DNA of 64,000 nt from Soonwooa sp032078105. Lineage in GTDB: Bacteria > Bacteroidota > Bacteroidia > Flavobacteriales > Weeksellaceae. The notes beneath the pieces were generated by a model. That model saw only the letters and a list, made by a program, of their open reading frames with translations. It did not search any database and was not told where the DNA came from. The DNA lies in contig JBJZOS010000001.1 in assembly GCA_046269235.1 (NCBI GenBank), positions 248,001-312,000 of the forward strand, written 5' to 3'. This document shows, piece by piece, positions 61,718 through 64,000 of the stretch. The translations under genes were made by a program, and so were the position numbers. Each line of letters starts with the position of its first letter. Position 1 is the first letter of the stretch.

Positions 61718-62212
61718 CTAAATCAATTTTTCTAGACTCGCCGCGGTTTTGCTACGTTGGTAATCTTCAAGTTTTTCTCTAATAAATTTAAGAGCGAAGG
61801 GTGCAACATAGACTAACGCTAGACCAATTATTTTCTTGTCCCATTTAGAGTTATTAAGATTTTTGCGGGCATAGTTACCTACTAAAGTTACAACTCCTAG
61901 ACGAACTGCTGTTTCCAAAAGTCCAGAATCTACGGTATTGTTCGCTAATCCTACTAAGCTTTTTGGTGAAGTTGTTTCTCGGATAGTTTCCGATACTTCG
62001 CGCATGATGTTTTTGGTGTTGAGGCTAAGCGTTTGGTGGCCTTCATCGTCTTCGGACTCCTTCAAATATTTATCCGTAATGCCGTTAGTCAGTACGCTCA
62101 AACTTTCTTTTTTGTTTTTAAAAGTTAAAAGATCTTCCATGTTTTTGATATCATCTCTCAGAAGTGCCTTTTTTCTTCTCAACTCATCTAGATTATTGTA
62201 TTGGTGTGACAT
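61718..62212 (-). CDS. Unknown protein of the YtxH/holin-like trio
   Basis: 164 residues, with an N-terminal coiled coil (NLDELRRKKALLRDDIKNMEDLL), a Ser/Thr-rich middle (REVSETIRETTSPKSLVGLAN) and a hydrophobic patch around 128-147 (KKIIGLALVYVAPFALKFIR). It follows the holin-like gene by 2 nt. This order (YtxH, holin-like, this protein) is known to me from other Flavobacteriia. Probably membrane-associated; function unknown. Confidence 0.65.
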   Translation of the reverse strand: MSHQYNNLDELRRKKALLRDDIKNMEDLLTFKNKKESLSVLTNGITDKYLKESEDDEGHQTLSLNTKNIMREVSETIRETTSPKSLVGLANNTVDSGLLETAVRLGVVTLVGNYARKNLNNSKWDKKIIGLALVYVAPFALKFIREKLEDYQRSKTAASLEKLI

Positions 62213-62214
62213 AA

Positions 62215-62523
62215 TTAACGGTTTAAAAAGTTAAGTACATTATTAGCAACGGTTTTTATCATTTTTTTTCTCATGCTAAGCACGATAATCATAATTAAAA
62301 GATAGAATCCTGCAACGATCAAAAATCCGTACGAAAAATTATCTAAGGCTTGCCCAATAAGGAATGCAATTCCGAAATTTAATAAAATAATAAAGAATGC
62401 AAATACAATAACCATCGTCATAATAAAGGTAATTATACCTGCAGATAAAGATGATTTTTCGATTAATTCAAGTCTTGCAAGGTCGATTCTTATATTAATA
62501 TATTCCTTAAGTAAATCTATCAT
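62215..62523 (-). CDS. Phage-holin-like membrane protein (DUF1469/YqjE-like)
   Basis: 102 residues. The start IDLLKEYINIRIDLARLELIEK is an amphipathic helix. Two TM helices follow (about 27-50 and 62-84: AGIITFIMTMVIVFAFFIIL, SYGFLIVAGFYLLIMIIVL), and a basic tail ends the protein. Holin III-superfamily proteins of this type are chromosomal and not part of a phage here; no lysis genes are near. A role in the envelope stress response is guessed. Confidence 0.75.
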   Translation of the reverse strand: MIDLLKEYINIRIDLARLELIEKSSLSAGIITFIMTMVIVFAFFIILLNFGIAFLIGQALDNFSYGFLIVAGFYLLIMIIVLSMRKKMIKTVANNVLNFLNR

Positions 62524-62556
62524 AATAGATGTTTTAGTAAAGTTACAAAAATTTAT

Positions 62557-62588
62557 AAAAAAAGGAACTTAGTGGACTAAGTTCCTTT
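62557..62588 (-). terminator. Terminator after the YtxH gene
   Basis: Minus-strand stem AAAGGAACTTAGT / ACTAAGTTCCTTT and seven Ts. It separates the YtxH gene from the holin-like gene, so they may be differently expressed. Confidence 0.85.
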
Positions 62589-62610
62589 ATAATTCACTCT
62601 AGATTTGGGA

Positions 62611-62988
62611 TTATTTCATTCCGTCTAGTTCTGTCTCTACATCTTTAACAACGTCAGTTGCTTTAGATACCATTTGATCTTTATACTTATCGTAACCTTC
62701 TTTAACAGAAGATGCGATGTTGTTAGCAGTATCTTTAACTTGAGAAGATATTGTGTTGTATTTGTCTTTCACTTGGTCAGAAACGTTTCCGTATTGTTCT
62801 TTAACTTTTTCTGACGTTCTGTGGTATTGTTCGTTAGCTTGGTCTTTGATGTCCTCAGCTTTCTTTTTAATTTTCTTTCTTGTTTCTTTTCCTTCTTCAG
62901 GAGCGTAAAGAAGTCCCATTACTACGCCAACTGCTGCACCTGCTAATAGACCTGCTAAAATTCCTGCTGAGTTATTTTTTCTAGACAT
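62611..62988 (-). CDS. YtxH domain protein
   Basis: 125 residues. N-terminal Gly/Ala-rich TM with the YtxH signature AGILAGLLAGAAVGVVMGLLYAPEEGKETR (about 8-37), then repeated 11-residue amphipathic helices (KVKEQYGNVSDQVKDKY, TISSQVKDTANNIAS) like LEA-type or apolipoprotein repeats. General-stress proteins in Bacillus carry the domain. The repeats suggest a helix lying on the membrane. Terminator at 62557. Confidence 0.85.
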   Translation of the reverse strand: MSRKNNSAGILAGLLAGAAVGVVMGLLYAPEEGKETRKKIKKKAEDIKDQANEQYHRTSEKVKEQYGNVSDQVKDKYNTISSQVKDTANNIASSVKEGYDKYKDQMVSKATDVVKDVETELDGMK

Positions 62989-63097
62989 AATGTGTGATTT
63001 TTTTTTGATTAACGTTTAACTTGATTAATTATGTTTTAAGAGTTACAACAAATGTACCAAAGGATTTTAAGATTGTATAAACTTTGTTAAATTATTG

Positions 63098-63769
63098 TTA
63101 CTTTATGTATGTAAGCATTAATTCGATAGTTTGTTCTTTGGTAAGATTAGAATTATCTATCAATATGGCATCATGTGCTTGACGAAGTGGCGCGATTTCT
63201 CTTTCAGAATCTATTTTGTCACGTTCAATAAGATTTTGTTTTACCTCTTCAATGCTAATATTTTCTCCAAAACTTAAAAGCTCGAGATGCCTCCTTTTCG
63301 ATCGTTCGTCAGTACTTGCGGTTAAGAAAAACTTGAAATCCGCATTAGGCAAAACCACTGTGCCAATGTCGCGACCATCCATAATGACACCTCCTTTTTT
63401 AGCCATATTCCTTTGCGTGTCAAGTAAGAAAGCGCGTACATCGGGAAGTTTTGCAACTTGACTAACATTGGCTGATACCTGTGGTTGACGTATTTCTTTA
63501 TCAATATTAACTCCGTTTAAGAATAACTGTAATTCATCATTCTTTTTTTCAAAAACTAAATTGATTTTTGGAAGATCACCTATTAATTGTTGAAGATCGA
63601 TCTTGTTATCTGCATTTTGACAATGGCTAAGTCCATAAAAAGTAATACCGCGATAAAGTGCGCCGGTATCCATGTGGATAAGCCCAAGACGTTTTGCGAT
63701 AACTTTGGAGATAGAACTTTTTCCAGTCGAAGAATAGCCATCGATGGCGATTACCCAATTTTTTGTCAT
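63098..63769 (-). CDS. cmk: Cytidylate kinase
   Basis: 223 residues. P-loop IDGYSSTGKSSISK (9-22; the usual GPAGSGKST replaced by GYSSTGKSS as in Bacteroidota), MDTGALYRGITFYG, and GRDIGTVVLPNADFKFFLTAS with the CMP-binding Arg-Asp. It phosphorylates CMP and dCMP to the diphosphates. It follows the porQ-like gene on the same strand with a 92-nt gap, an order that is conserved in Flavobacteriia. Confidence 0.95.
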   Translation of the reverse strand: MTKNWVIAIDGYSSTGKSSISKVIAKRLGLIHMDTGALYRGITFYGLSHCQNADNKIDLQQLIGDLPKINLVFEKKNDELQLFLNGVNIDKEIRQPQVSANVSQVAKLPDVRAFLLDTQRNMAKKGGVIMDGRDIGTVVLPNADFKFFLTASTDERSKRRHLELLSFGENISIEEVKQNLIERDKIDSEREIAPLRQAHDAILIDNSNLTKEQTIELMLTYIK

Positions 63770-63861
63770 TTCTGAATTTCTGATACAAATTTAGAAATTT
63801 TAATAAGGAAAAAAACTATTGCAGATTAAAGAAATTTGGTTTTGAGAATTTGTTCAAAATT

Positions 63862-64000
63862 TTAACGACGATTTCCACTTATTTCAATAAGATCAAGACT
63901 TAGCCCAAACATATTGACATTGGATGAGTTATGATATCTCGCGTGCGAATAATCAAATTTGAAATAAGAAATTTTAATTCCAAAGCCCGCTGAAAGTCCC
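63862..64000 (-). CDS. porQ: C-terminus of a PorQ-like type IX secretion protein (partial)
   Basis: Only the last 45 residues lie in the window. They read as beta-barrel strands (GLSAGFGIKISYFKFDYSHA and NMFGLSLDLIEISG) with a final NRR. Position directly upstream of cmk and the strand pattern fit PorQ, an outer-membrane barrel of the type IX secretion system. The identification rests on this short tail and on gene order, so it is moderate. Confidence 0.55.
   Translation of the reverse strand, partial: GLSAGFGIKISYFKFDYSHARYHNSSNVNMFGLSLDLIEISGNRR

Noticed and set aside
62215..62523. Holin-like protein considered as evidence for a prophage
   Set aside because: No phage genes nearby; this holin-like type is a normal chromosomal protein beside YtxH.

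Overview
The window looks like a chromosome segment from a low-GC member of the Flavobacteriia, most likely the Chryseobacterium/Epilithonimonas branch of the Weeksellaceae. The basis is protein content (TamL, the Bat operon, GldI, a choice-of-anchor L protein, a cyclophilin-FKBP fusion, the tail of a PorQ-like gene next to cmk) and promoters of the Bacteroidota form TTG-N18..21-TAnnTTTG. This is inference from families; no database search was run.

Positions 1-12145 are accessory DNA in decay. Two secreted surface-type proteins (1-1414) are followed by a broken IS3-family element (1650-3061) and an intact IS256-family element (about 3097-4428). Then come remnants: a short-chain dehydrogenase, a large-subunit catalase, a lipocalin, a TIGR03915/DUF4130 protein, an intact FAD oxidoreductase (7554-8759), an unidentified broken gene, two conjugative-element genes (an HTH protein and a broken DUF3945/DUF4099 protein), and a broken tyrosine integrase. 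The right border is the 3' half of a tRNA-Met(CAU) gene at 12103-12144 with its terminator. This is what a site-specific element leaves at its far end after integrating into a tRNA gene; the intact tRNA should lie to the left, outside the window.

The most striking item is at 10946-11041, between the conjugative remnant and the integrase remnant. There is one 47-bp repeat with GTTGTG...CACAAC ends, exactly 30 bp of unique sequence, and then the first 19 bp of the same repeat cut off at the integrase. This has the dimensions of a flavobacterial type II-C CRISPR array reduced to one spacer. The repeat also contains a complete flavobacterial promoter. No cas genes are in the window.

Positions 12571-64000 are mostly ordinary core genome: a cyclophilin; an RND efflux operon (13914-19577); a GNAT protein and a pirin; an alpha-amylase whose signal peptide appears to be lost by a 2-nt frameshift; a PhoR/PhoB-like two-component system; glnS; the MoxR-DUF58-BatA-BatB-BatC-BatD operon (29202-36765, minus strand); a DinB protein, rlmB, a DUF6263 lipoprotein and a YfhO membrane protein; an M16 protease; ndk, rpe, an M42 peptidase, mnmD and ilvE; gldI plus a cyclophilin-FKBP fusion; rny, a probable 6S RNA and zapA; tamL with a divergently overlapping rRNA methyltransferase gene; a YtxH/holin-like trio; and cmk with the end of porQ. 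Intergenic gaps at 42.7, 43.9, 47.1-47.6 and 55.0 kb carry copies of a GC-rich dispersed repeat in both orientations, usually straight after a terminator. A decayed tautomerase gene lies at 55.2-55.5 kb.
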